DNA of 64,000 nucleotides from an uncultured Mycoplasmatota bacterium (lineage in GTDB: Bacteria > Bacillota_I > Bacilli_A > RF39 > UBA660): NCBI GenBank assembly GCA_900543675.1, contig UQRY01000003.1:16626-80625 (forward strand). The letters run 5' to 3'. This document shows positions 55,432 through 64,000 of this stretch, one piece after another. The notes beneath the pieces are model-generated. The model was given only the letters and a program-made list of their open reading frames with translations. It was not told the DNA's origin and ran no database searches. Numbering within the stretch: the stretch's first letter is position 1; the number at the start of each line of letters is the position of its first letter. A program made the position numbers and the translations under genes.

Positions 55432-56790
55432 ATGTTTGAAAATCAAAAGATCTTGATTTTGGGATTTGCGAGAAGTGGTTACGAAGCCGCAAAATTATTG
55501 ATTACTCGCGGAAACGAAGTGATCATTAACGATAATAAAAATAAAGAAGCTCATGACTCTTCTAGAATAGAAGAATTAGAGAGTATGGGGGTTCAATTCG
55601 TATTCGGTGGACATCCTGATGACTTATTAGATTCTTCGGTTCAATATTTAATTAAAAATCCAGGGGTTCCTATTGATCACAAATATGTGCTAAAAGCTAG
55701 GGAATTGGGAATTCCAGTGATTAATGAAACAGAAATGTCTTATTTACTCTTACCGAAAGATAAACATATTCAGTTGATTGCGATAACGGGAACAAATGGT
55801 AAGACGACAACGACTACGTTAGTTTATGAGTTCTTAAAAAAAGCTGGTAAAAGTGTTCATTTGGTAGGAAATATTGGTTATCCATTTTGTAGCTTTCTTT
55901 CTAAGTTAGAAGATGGAGATATTATTGTCGATGAAGTAAGTTGTCAACAATTGGAAAATTTAGAACAATTTCGACCTAATGTGGCTATTTTAACGAATAT
56001 TAGTGAAGCCCATACTGATTTTATGAAAACTTATGAACATTATACTGAGGTAAAAAGAAAGCTGTTTAAAAATCAGGATAAGCATGATGTCGCTATCTTA
56101 AACCTTGGAAATGATGAGTCGATTCGAATTACTAAAGGAATTTCTTCTAGTGTTAAATACTTCACTAGTAAAGGAGAGATAAATGGGGCTTATATAAAAG
56201 ATGGGGCTATTTATTATTATGATGAATTAGTTGTTCGATTAAAAGATATTCGTTTGATTGGTATGCATAATTATGAAAATATTATGGCAGCGATTATGGC
56301 GGTTAAAGAGTATCAGGTTCCTAATGAAGCTATTCAAGCAGTATTAAGTGAATTTGGTGGAGTTGAACATCGATTAGAGTTTGTTGCTGAAATTGAGGGA
56401 AGAAAATTTTATAATGATACAGAGGCAACAAATATCAAGTGTTGTCAGATCGCATTATCTTCTTTTCAAGATCCAGTTATTTTGTTCTTGGGTGGCTTGG
56501 AAAGAGGACAAGATTTTATGGAATTAAAGGATTACATGGTTCCAGTTAAAGCGATTTTAGCTATTGGCGAGTGCCGGAAACGGGTAAAAGAGTTTGGGGA
56601 TAACTTAGGTATTCCTACTTATGAGTATGAATTTTTAAAGGATGCGATGCCAAAAGCTTGGGAAATCAGCACAAATGGTGATATAATATTGTTGAGTCCA
56701 GCGAGTGCTTCGTGGGATCAATATAAACAATGTGAAGATAGGGGAGCGGAGTTTAAAGCTTTTGCTCATTCTCTTCAAGAAAATCATTAA
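55432..56790 (+). CDS. murD: UDP-MurNAc-L-Ala:D-Glu ligase MurD
   Basis: Adds D-glutamate to the peptidoglycan precursor. The ATP loop is Gly-Thr-Asn-Gly-Lys-Thr-Thr-Thr; Asn-Asp-Thr-Glu-Ala-Thr-Asn and the C-terminal Ser-Pro-Ala-Ser-Ala-Ser-Trp-Asp are the family motifs. 452 residues. ATG 55432 after GGGTGA. Outside the usual dcw cluster. Confidence 0.95.
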   Translation: MFENQKILILGFARSGYEAAKLLITRGNEVIINDNKNKEAHDSSRIEELESMGVQFVFGGHPDDLLDSSVQYLIKNPGVPIDHKYVLKARELGIPVINETEMSYLLLPKDKHIQLIAITGTNGKTTTTTLVYEFLKKAGKSVHLVGNIGYPFCSFLSKLEDGDIIVDEVSCQQLENLEQFRPNVAILTNISEAHTDFMKTYEHYTEVKRKLFKNQDKHDVAILNLGNDESIRITKGISSSVKYFTSKGEINGAYIKDGAIYYYDELVVRLKDIRLIGMHNYENIMAAIMAVKEYQVPNEAIQAVLSEFGGVEHRLEFVAEIEGRKFYNDTEATNIKCCQIALSSFQDPVILFLGGLERGQDFMELKDYMVPVKAILAIGECRKRVKEFGDNLGIPTYEYEFLKDAMPKAWEISTNGDIILLSPASASWDQYKQCEDRGAEFKAFAHSLQENH

Positions 56791-56832
56791 TCGTCATATG
56801 TTTATTTGGTTTTTTCTGGATAAATATGATAA

Positions 56833-58092
<1,260 letters not shown>

Positions 58093-58105
58093 TAGATTAA
58101 TTTGA

Positions 58106-58132
58106 AGAGAACTTGTGATAAGTTCTTTTTTT
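58106..58132 (+). terminator. eno terminator
   Basis: AGAACTT pairs with AAGTTCT, then TTTTTT. Confidence 0.88.
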
Positions 58133-58289
58133 CTTAGTTAGGGAAAATATGTTGATATGTTTATTATTTATTTAGAAGTTTTTAGCAATATAAATTTATT
58201 CTTTTAATTGGATTTGACTTTTTTATTAAGGGTACTATTAATTTTTCTTTTTGTTTACCTTTATTCGTGTAAATATTTATTTCTATTGA

Positions 58290-58318
58290 TTGTGTTAGAG
58301 ATTATTTTCTTCTATAAT
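58290..58318 (+). promoter_or_regulatory. rnr promoter
   Basis: TTGTGT at 58290-58295 and TATAAT at 58313-58318 with a 17-base spacer. A second possible pair (TTGACT 58214, TATTAA 58236, 16 apart) lies further upstream. Confidence 0.65.
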
Positions 58319-58342
58319 GGTATTATAAAGATAGGTGAGATT

Positions 58343-60514
58343 ATGAAAGAAGAAATAATTAAGATTTTACAAAATAAGAATAAGGCATTAAGTATCGAAG
58401 AGTTAGATCGACTACTTCATCATCAAAATTTGGATGAATATCGAGAATTAGAAGATACTCTTCAGGAAATGTGTGATGACTATACACTTTATCGTTCGAA
58501 TAAAGATAGGTATATGCTTTTTGATCGTGGACCGTTAAAGAAAGGGATTTTACGTGTTAACCGTAAAGGTTTTGGTTTTGTTGAATGTGAGGACGAAGAA
58601 GATGTCTATATTCCAATTGCTAATATGAATGGAGCTTTACACAATGATTTGGTTGTGGCGGAAGTTTTAGGAAGAAAAGAGAACAACAAGTTAGAAGGAA
58701 GAATATTAAAAGTATTGGATCGTAAGTTAAGTACAGTTGTTGGGGAGTTCTTTTTACGTAAAGATGGTAAAGGGACAATCGATTTGGATGAAGAAAAACT
58801 AAAGATGAGTATCGAGATTGATCCAGATATGATTCATGGTGCGGTAGATGGTCATAAAGTAGTCGTTAAATTGCTTGGTCTAATTGAAAAGAACCGTTAT
58901 CGTGGTGAAGTAGTTAAAATTATCGGTCATCGCGATGATCCTGGTGTTGATATTTTATCGATTGTTTATAAGTATGAAATTGAAGATCAATTTTCTGATG
59001 AAGTAAAGGAACAATTAAAAACGATTCCTGAAGAAGTTAGTTCAGAAGAAAAAGTTGGTCGTCGTGACTTAACTAAAGAACAAATCTTCACAATAGATGG
59101 TGCGGATACCAAGGATATTGACGACGCTATTTCGATACGTGTATTAGAAAATGGAAATTATCAGCTTGGCGTTCATATAGCGGATGTTAGTTATTATGTA
59201 AAGGAAGGAACTCCATTAGATGTTAGTGCGATGGATAGGGGAACAAGTGTTTATTTGGTTGATAGAGTAATTCCTATGCTTCCTCATCAGTTGTCAAATG
59301 GGATTTGTTCACTAAATGAAGGGGTTGATCGTCTAGCTATTTCTTGTGTGATGGAGTTTGATCATAATGCCAAAATGGTCGATTATGAAATTTTTGAAAG
59401 TGTTATTCGTTCTAAAAAGAAAATGACTTATCAAGCAGTTAATTCTATTTTAGAAGATAATGTTGTACCAGACGGATATGAGGTATTTGAAAAAGATTTA
59501 CGTTTGATGGCGGATTTAGCTAGTATTTTACGGAAAGCAAAAATTAAGCGTGGTTATCTAGATTTTGATGTTGATGAACCAAAAATTATTGTCGATGAGA
59601 AATGTCATCCAATTGATATCGTGGTTCGTGAACGTGGCATTGGAGAAAATTTAATTGAAGATTTTATGATTGCAGCTAACGAGTGTGTAGCTTCTCATAT
59701 TTTCTATATGGAACTTCCTTTTATTTATCGTGTCCATGAGTATCCAAAGGAAGAAAATATTCGTGAGTTTTTAGATTACATCGGTACTTTAGGTTATCAA
59801 TATTATGGTAATTTAAAGGATGTTAGGCCAAAGACAATTCAAGGTTTACTAGAATTCTTAAAAGATAAAAAAGAGTTTAAAATTTTATCTAGTTTATTAC
59901 TTCGTAATATGAAGAAAGCGGTTTATAAACCAGAAAATTTAGGTCACTATGGACTAGCTAGTCCTTGTTATACCCATTTTACTTCGCCAATAAGACGTTA
60001 TCCGGATACAACAGTTCATCGTTTACTTAGAACTTATTTATTTAACAATGATCTTCGTCCGGAAACGATTCGTCATTGGGAGGAAAAGTTACCGTTTGTT
60101 GCTGAACATTCATCGATGAAAGAGCGTTCTTCGATCAATTGTGAACGAGATGTTGAAGATATGAAAATGGCAGAATATATGGAGGATCATATTGGTGAAG
60201 AGTTTACTGGTATGATTTCTGGTGTGACTAATTTTGGATTATTTATTCAGTTAGATAATTTGGTAGAGGGATTATGTCGTTTAGCGGATATGAAAGATTT
60301 CTTTCATTTTGAAGAGGCAACTATGTCAGTAGTTGGGGAGAAGACTAAGATGAAATACAGTTTAGGAAATCGTGTATTAATTAAAGTTGTATCCGTATCT
60401 AAAGATGAAGGCATGATCGATTTTCAAATTTTAAAGAAGTTGGATGATGAAGATTCGAATGTTAAAGGGACTAAAAATAAGCAAAGAAAGAATTTTGAAG
60501 AAGATATTATTTAA
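58343..60514 (+). CDS. rnr: Ribonuclease R
   Basis: 3'-5' exoribonuclease for structured RNA and tmRNA-tagged messages. N-terminal winged-helix and cold-shock domains, then the RNB core with Asp-Gly-Ala-Asp-Thr-Lys-Asp-Ile-Asp-Asp-Ala (metal-binding Asp), and an S1 domain near the end. 723 residues. ATG 58343 follows AGGTGAG; the longer frame from 58208 crosses the promoter and codes for an unlikely hydrophobic start. Followed by a CapA gene and smpB. Confidence 0.96.
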   Translation: MKEEIIKILQNKNKALSIEELDRLLHHQNLDEYRELEDTLQEMCDDYTLYRSNKDRYMLFDRGPLKKGILRVNRKGFGFVECEDEEDVYIPIANMNGALHNDLVVAEVLGRKENNKLEGRILKVLDRKLSTVVGEFFLRKDGKGTIDLDEEKLKMSIEIDPDMIHGAVDGHKVVVKLLGLIEKNRYRGEVVKIIGHRDDPGVDILSIVYKYEIEDQFSDEVKEQLKTIPEEVSSEEKVGRRDLTKEQIFTIDGADTKDIDDAISIRVLENGNYQLGVHIADVSYYVKEGTPLDVSAMDRGTSVYLVDRVIPMLPHQLSNGICSLNEGVDRLAISCVMEFDHNAKMVDYEIFESVIRSKKKMTYQAVNSILEDNVVPDGYEVFEKDLRLMADLASILRKAKIKRGYLDFDVDEPKIIVDEKCHPIDIVVRERGIGENLIEDFMIAANECVASHIFYMELPFIYRVHEYPKEENIREFLDYIGTLGYQYYGNLKDVRPKTIQGLLEFLKDKKEFKILSSLLLRNMKKAVYKPENLGHYGLASPCYTHFTSPIRRYPDTTVHRLLRTYLFNNDLRPETIRHWEEKLPFVAEHSSMKERSSINCERDVEDMKMAEYMEDHIGEEFTGMISGVTNFGLFIQLDNLVEGLCRLADMKDFFHFEEATMSVVGEKTKMKYSLGNRVLIKVVSVSKDEGMIDFQILKKLDDEDSNVKGTKNKQRKNFEEDII

Positions 60515-60528
60515 TTAGGTAGGGTAGT

Positions 60529-61719
60529 ATGGAGAAGTTTTTAAAGGATTCTATCTGTTTGTTTATTATTCTTATTGTTTTATTGTTATTTTTGATTATC
60601 TATAAGATATTTCCTTTTTCTCTTTATTGGCAACAATTATTGATTCCTTTTGATTCTTCAGTGGTTCAGGAGAATAAAGATACTTCTCTTTCTTCTGAAG
60701 AGCCTCCTTTAAAAACAACGACACGTGCTTCCTTGTTTATGGTAGGAGATGCTTTGATTCACAGTGCGGTTTATGCTGATGCTGATACAGGAAATGGTTA
60801 TGATTTTCGTCCGATGATTGAAGAAGTGAAAGAAATATCCAAAAATTATGATTTGGCTTTTTATAATCAAGAGACTATTTTAGGTGGTAGTGAACTAGGG
60901 TTATCTAGTTATCCCCGTTTTAATTCTCCCTATGAAGTAGGGGATGCTTTTGTTGATGCTGGGTTTAATTTAGTATCATTGGCGAATAATCATACTTTGG
61001 ATCGTGGAGAGACTGCTATCTTGAACTCTCATCAGTATTGGAAACAATATCCTGACGTGATGACTGCGGGTAGTTTTTCTTCTAGGGATGAGATGGATCA
61101 ACCCAATATTGGCGAAGTAAATGGAATTCGTTATGCTTTTTTTGCCTATACAGATTGGACAAATGGGCTTGTCGCTCCGTCTGGTAAAGAATATTTATTA
61201 GCGCGTTATTCTAATGAATTAGCTAAGCAAGATATCGAAAAGGCTCGTGGTCAAGTCGATGTTGTTATCGTATCGATGCATTTTGGTGATGAGTATTCTT
61301 TGAGTGTTAGTTCTAGACAGAGAGAAATAGCTACATACTTGGCTTCTTTAGGGGTAGATATTGTGATTGGTCATCATCCACATGTTGTTGAGCCGATCGA
61401 GATGATCGACGATACCTTAGTTATTTATTCGTTAGGTAATTTTATTTCTGCTCAACGAGGGGTAGAAAAACTGACTGGTATGATGTTTTCTTTGGATATC
61501 GTTAAAACTACAGAAGCTGGAGTTAGTAAAGTTTCTTTAGAAAACATGAAAGCAGGACTAGTCTATACTTATAGTGATACGATAAATGGTATTCGGCGTA
61601 ATTTTAAAGTATATCCTTATCAAAACTTAACAGAAGAACTTTTACCTAATTATGAAATGTATTATAATAAATACATGAATCTCATTTTACAGAATGTTTC
61701 TAACGTAGAAAGATGGTGA
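60529..61719 (+). CDS. CapA family exported metallophosphatase-like protein
   Basis: 396 residues: membrane anchor at 9-29, a linker, then a CapA/PgsA-type domain of the metallophosphatase fold. Motifs: Met-Val-Gly-Asp (metal Asp), Asn-Gln-Glu-Thr-Ile, Leu-Ala-Asn-Asn-His-Thr-Leu-Asp, His-Phe-Gly-Asp-Glu, Ile-Gly-His-His-Pro-His and Ser-Leu-Gly-Asn-Phe. CapA takes part in poly-gamma-glutamate export, but no capB or capC is near and most CapA-like proteins have other, unknown roles. GGTAGGGT lies before the ATG. Between rnr and smpB. Confidence 0.88.
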   Translation: MEKFLKDSICLFIILIVLLLFLIIYKIFPFSLYWQQLLIPFDSSVVQENKDTSLSSEEPPLKTTTRASLFMVGDALIHSAVYADADTGNGYDFRPMIEEVKEISKNYDLAFYNQETILGGSELGLSSYPRFNSPYEVGDAFVDAGFNLVSLANNHTLDRGETAILNSHQYWKQYPDVMTAGSFSSRDEMDQPNIGEVNGIRYAFFAYTDWTNGLVAPSGKEYLLARYSNELAKQDIEKARGQVDVVIVSMHFGDEYSLSVSSRQREIATYLASLGVDIVIGHHPHVVEPIEMIDDTLVIYSLGNFISAQRGVEKLTGMMFSLDIVKTTEAGVSKVSLENMKAGLVYTYSDTINGIRRNFKVYPYQNLTEELLPNYEMYYNKYMNLILQNVSNVERW

Positions 61720-61726
61720 TGATGTT

Positions 61727-62167
61727 ATGGAAATTGTCAATCGAGTAGCTAGACATGATTATTTCATCGAAGAAGAATATGAGTGTGGAATGGTTTTGAC
61801 TGGTACGGAAATTAAATCTATTCGTTTAGGAAAAGCGAATATTAAAGATAGTTACGCTGTGATTAAGAATAGTGAAATCTTCTTGTTAAATATGTTTATT
61901 AGTCATTATAAAGAAGGAAATATTTTTAATCACGAAGAAACAAGAACGAGAAAACTATTATTACACCGTTCAGAAATCTTAAAATTGAATGATAAAGTTC
62001 GTTTAGAAGGATATACGTTAATTCCTTTAAAGATTTATTTTGTGAAGGGAAAAGCTAAGTTATTATTAGGCGTTTGTAAGGGAAAGAAAAATTATGATAA
62101 ACGTGAGGCTTTGAAAGAAAAAGATATCAGGCGTCAAGTTGAAAAAGATTTAAAAAATAGATATTAA
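61727..62167 (+). CDS. smpB: SsrA-binding protein SmpB
   Basis: Partner of tmRNA in ribosome rescue. Asn-Arg-Val-Ala-Arg-His-Asp-Tyr-Phe-Ile-Glu-Glu, Gly-Thr-Glu-Ile-Lys-Ser-Ile-Arg and the C-terminal Lys-Gly-Lys-Lys-Asn-Tyr-Asp-Lys-Arg are typical. 146 residues. tmRNA itself is not in the window. Confidence 0.97.
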   Translation: MEIVNRVARHDYFIEEEYECGMVLTGTEIKSIRLGKANIKDSYAVIKNSEIFLLNMFISHYKEGNIFNHEETRTRKLLLHRSEILKLNDKVRLEGYTLIPLKIYFVKGKAKLLLGVCKGKKNYDKREALKEKDIRRQVEKDLKNRY

Positions 62168-62170
62168 ATA

Positions 62171-62204
62171 AAAATAGTCAAGGTTACTGGCCTTGATTAT
62201 TTTT
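62171..62204. terminator. Shared terminator of smpB and the ClpX-like gene
   Basis: AATAGTCAAGG pairs with CCTTGATTATT; T on the plus strand and A-rich flank on the other allow use in both directions. It overlaps the end of the minus-strand gene. Confidence 0.75.
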
Positions 62205-63633
62205 TTAAGGTATATACTTTATTGTCTTCTAGTGTTTCTTGAGATACGACTGCTTCACTGAAACGGTTCTGATTCTTCTTTTTTAATAGTTCAAATTCTA
62301 AATCGATTAGTGAAGACGCGACTAGTCGTTTAAGACTTCTGGCTCCGCTATTTAATTCTCTACTTTGTGTGATAATTTCTTGGATATAGCTTTGGTCCCA
62401 ACGTAAGTTTACATGGAATTCTTTTTGAATTCTTGCTTGTTCTAAAAGAAGAGGGCTAATTTTAGAGTGTAAAAGAATATTGGCTAAGTCTTCGCCAGTT
62501 AATTGATTTAAGAAGAATACGTTACTCATTCTTCCAATAAATTCGGGCATTAATCCATAGTTGATTAATTCTTGATTGGTGTATTTATCTCTATTTTTTG
62601 TAGATAAATTATTTTGAATAAAACCGAGGCTTTTTCTCTTTTCTTTTTCTAAATCTTCAAAGGCTCCACCACATAAGATACTCATCAGACTAGTATCTAT
62701 GGTGATTTCTACTTCTGGTGCTACTTTTACACTATATTCATGGCCTTCTATTAGTTTTAAAAGGGATGGCTGTGGATTGATTTCTTGATCATGATTTCTA
62801 GCCAGTTTATCGATTTCGTCAATAAACAAAATTCCATTTTCTGCTTGTTCGACATCCTTAAAGGCATTAAAGTAGGTTCTTCTTAGAATATCATCGATAT
62901 CTTTTCCGACATAGCCAGCTGAGGATAAGTCTGGAGCAGAATAATTAGTAAAAGGAATAGCTAAGTAGTCGGCAATGATGTTAAGAATTTCTGTTTTTCC
63001 ACAACCAGTTGGTCCGATTAATAGGCCTTTTTTTATTTCTTGTGGATTACTAGTTCGATAATTCATAGCTAGTAGGGTAATAATTCCTTTTAAATGTTCG
63101 TCTTGTCCAAATATTCTCTCTCTTACATATGCTTCTAATTCTTCGACGTCGATATCGATTCTAATATTATTATTTTCGTAGTTAGAGATTATGATGTTAA
63201 TATCTTGTTCTGTTTTTTTATCGGTATCTTGATTATCTTTTTCTTCTAAGTTTGTTGACTCTATTTTTTTAGCATGTAAAAGTTCATTTAATTCTTGTGG
63301 TGACATGGGAGAAATTTCAATATGATTTTCTGTGTGATTAGTGGTTCCTAAGTATACTTTTTGACTAGCGTCGTCGAAATATTCCTCCATGCAAAGTTCG
63401 ATATTATTACAGGAAAACTTTTCTAATAAATCTTTGTCGTCGATTGGATAATAGTAACATAACTCCTCTTTTGTTTTCATTAAGGTAATGGTATCCGCTT
63501 TGAAATAAGTTTGATCTTTAGTTTGGAAGCAATTGCCATAATTGTGTCCAATGATTGCTTTTGCAGGTTGAAAAAGATATATTTCATCTTGAAGAAGTTG
63601 TTTTTTCATTAGTATTGCTACTTGTTTTGTCAT
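62197..63633 (-). CDS. ClpX-like AAA+ ATPase with a novel N-terminal domain
   Basis: 478 residues. 1-120 form an unrecognised domain with no zinc-finger Cys pattern; an acidic linker follows to about 150. The AAA+ part has Walker A Gly207-Pro-Thr-Gly-Cys-Gly-Lys-Thr214, pore loop Gly240-Tyr-Val-Gly, Walker B Phe270-Ile-Asp-Glu, Leu336-Gly-Phe338 where ClpX has its Ile-Gly-Phe ClpP loop, arginine-finger region Glu-Phe-Ile-Gly-Arg368 and sensor 2 Gly-Ala-Arg432. It is therefore a probable ClpP-linked unfoldase with another substrate domain. A true ClpX may be encoded elsewhere. Convergent with smpB; own promoter. Confidence 0.85.
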   Translation of the reverse strand: MTKQVAILMKKQLLQDEIYLFQPAKAIIGHNYGNCFQTKDQTYFKADTITLMKTKEELCYYYPIDDKDLLEKFSCNNIELCMEEYFDDASQKVYLGTTNHTENHIEISPMSPQELNELLHAKKIESTNLEEKDNQDTDKKTEQDINIIISNYENNNIRIDIDVEELEAYVRERIFGQDEHLKGIITLLAMNYRTSNPQEIKKGLLIGPTGCGKTEILNIIADYLAIPFTNYSAPDLSSAGYVGKDIDDILRRTYFNAFKDVEQAENGILFIDEIDKLARNHDQEINPQPSLLKLIEGHEYSVKVAPEVEITIDTSLMSILCGGAFEDLEKEKRKSLGFIQNNLSTKNRDKYTNQELINYGLMPEFIGRMSNVFFLNQLTGEDLANILLHSKISPLLLEQARIQKEFHVNLRWDQSYIQEIITQSRELNSGARSLKRLVASSLIDLEFELLKKKNQNRFSEAVVSQETLEDNKVYTLKK

Positions 63634-63655
63634 ATTATTACATCCATAGTTGTTT

Positions 63656-63684
63656 ATTATAATGATTTTTACTTATTAATGCAA
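63656..63684 (-). promoter_or_regulatory. Promoter of the ClpX-like gene
   Basis: On the minus strand TTGCAT (63684-63679) and TATAAT (63661-63656) with a 17-base spacer. Confidence 0.75.
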
Positions 63685-63731
63685 GGTGAATTTCAAAAGT
63701 AAATTGTAAATCCACCAATAAAAGAGAAAGT

Positions 63732-63767
63732 GCAGATTTTAATTGATAAAATTTGCATTTTTTATTT
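63732..63767 (+). terminator. Terminator-like hairpin without a plus-strand gene before it
   Basis: GCAGATTTT and AAAATTTGC pair (one G-T), followed by ATTTTTTATTT. No plus-strand gene ends here. Confidence 0.5.
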
Positions 63768-63950
63768 GTCAAAGAGCATCGAATATGATAATATAATTAT
63801 GAAATTAAATAAATTATTACACGCAAAAGAGGTTTTGCCAAAAATCGTGCAAAACTAAATTGACATTTATAAATGTGATATTTTGCTTGTTTATTTAGTT
63901 TTTATGTTTAGGTTTAGATAGTACTACTAATTAGTATTATCTTTTTTTTT
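63766..63950 (+). other. Short promoter-to-terminator unit at the right edge
   Basis: TTGTCA at 63766-63771 and TAATAT at 63789-63794 (17 apart) form a promoter. A 19-codon frame starts at ATG 63799 without ribosome site. GTTTTGC and GCAAAAC (63832-63855) form a hairpin. A terminator with eight or more T ends at about 63950. It could be a small RNA, a leader/attenuator for a gene beyond the window, or a decayed gene. Confidence 0.4.
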
Positions 63951-64000
63951 GAATAAAGAATGATTAAGAGTTAAATCTTCATATCTAATTTGCTTATATC

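Noticed and set aside
58208..58342. Longer RNase R start
   Set aside because: It would cross a good promoter and add a hydrophobic stretch unlike the family; ATG 58343 fits better.
62168..64000. tmRNA gene near smpB
   Set aside because: I looked for the alanyl acceptor end and tag frame; neither is seen on either strand here.

Overview
The window is AT-rich chromosome from a walled, low-GC Firmicute of the class Bacilli. Gene order is the evidence. Left to right it follows the Bacillus subtilis origin-proximal order: yabE-like, rsmA, yabG, veg, spoVG, yabP, yabQ, divIC, tilS, ftsH, dusB, lysS, clpC, cysS, mrnC, rlmB, sigH, secE, nusG, rplK, rplA, rplJ, rplL, ybxB, rpoB, rpoC, rpsL, rpsG, fusA, tuf. 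A secG, eno, rnr, smpB block follows. TGA is a normal stop here. murD and a FemAB-type gene indicate peptidoglycan. RpoB has Asn at the position equivalent to E. coli His526, as in naturally rifampicin-resistant Mollicutes. An uncultured gut Bacilli lineage close to Erysipelotrichales/Mollicutes would fit, but that is inference.

Region 1 (1-7.9 kb) has the end of a 3D-domain protein, an ER-type signal peptidase, rsmA, a group IIC intron placed exactly behind the rsmA terminator with its reverse transcriptase broken in a 7-G run, about 1 kb of decayed sequence, a membrane protein, then yabG, veg, an unknown gene and spoVG. Region 2 (8-15.8 kb) has a large membrane-anchored subtilisin-like protease, yabP-yabQ behind a SigE-like promoter, divIC, tilS and ftsH. 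Region 3 (15.8-26.1 kb) has a surface protein gene driven by a promoter with ten G in its spacer and broken by an in-frame TGA, a GT-C-like membrane protein, dusB, an RDD protein, lysS, a YfcC-like transporter and clpC. Region 4 (26.2-42.9 kb) is the cysS to rpoC run, with an L10 leader, two L1-like leader elements and well-formed promoters.

Region 5 (43-48.4 kb) is a surface-protein block lying between rpoC and rpsL: a pilin-like protein, a cohesin/cadherin-like protein, a 757-residue prepilin-adhesin, a small anchored protein and an Ig-like remnant. Another pilin-like gene follows tuf. Region 6 (48.5-64 kb) has the str operon, a reverse-strand FemAB transferase, secG, murD, eno, rnr, a CapA-like protein, smpB, a reverse-strand ClpX-like ATPase without zinc finger, and a short promoter-to-terminator unit at the right edge.

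Together the genes cover translation, transcription, secretion and quality control, with sporulation genes (yabG, spoVG, yabP, yabQ, sigH-like) kept in ancestral places. The less ordinary parts are the switchable-looking surface gene, the prepilin-adhesin block inside the rpo-str region, and the ClpX-like ATPase.
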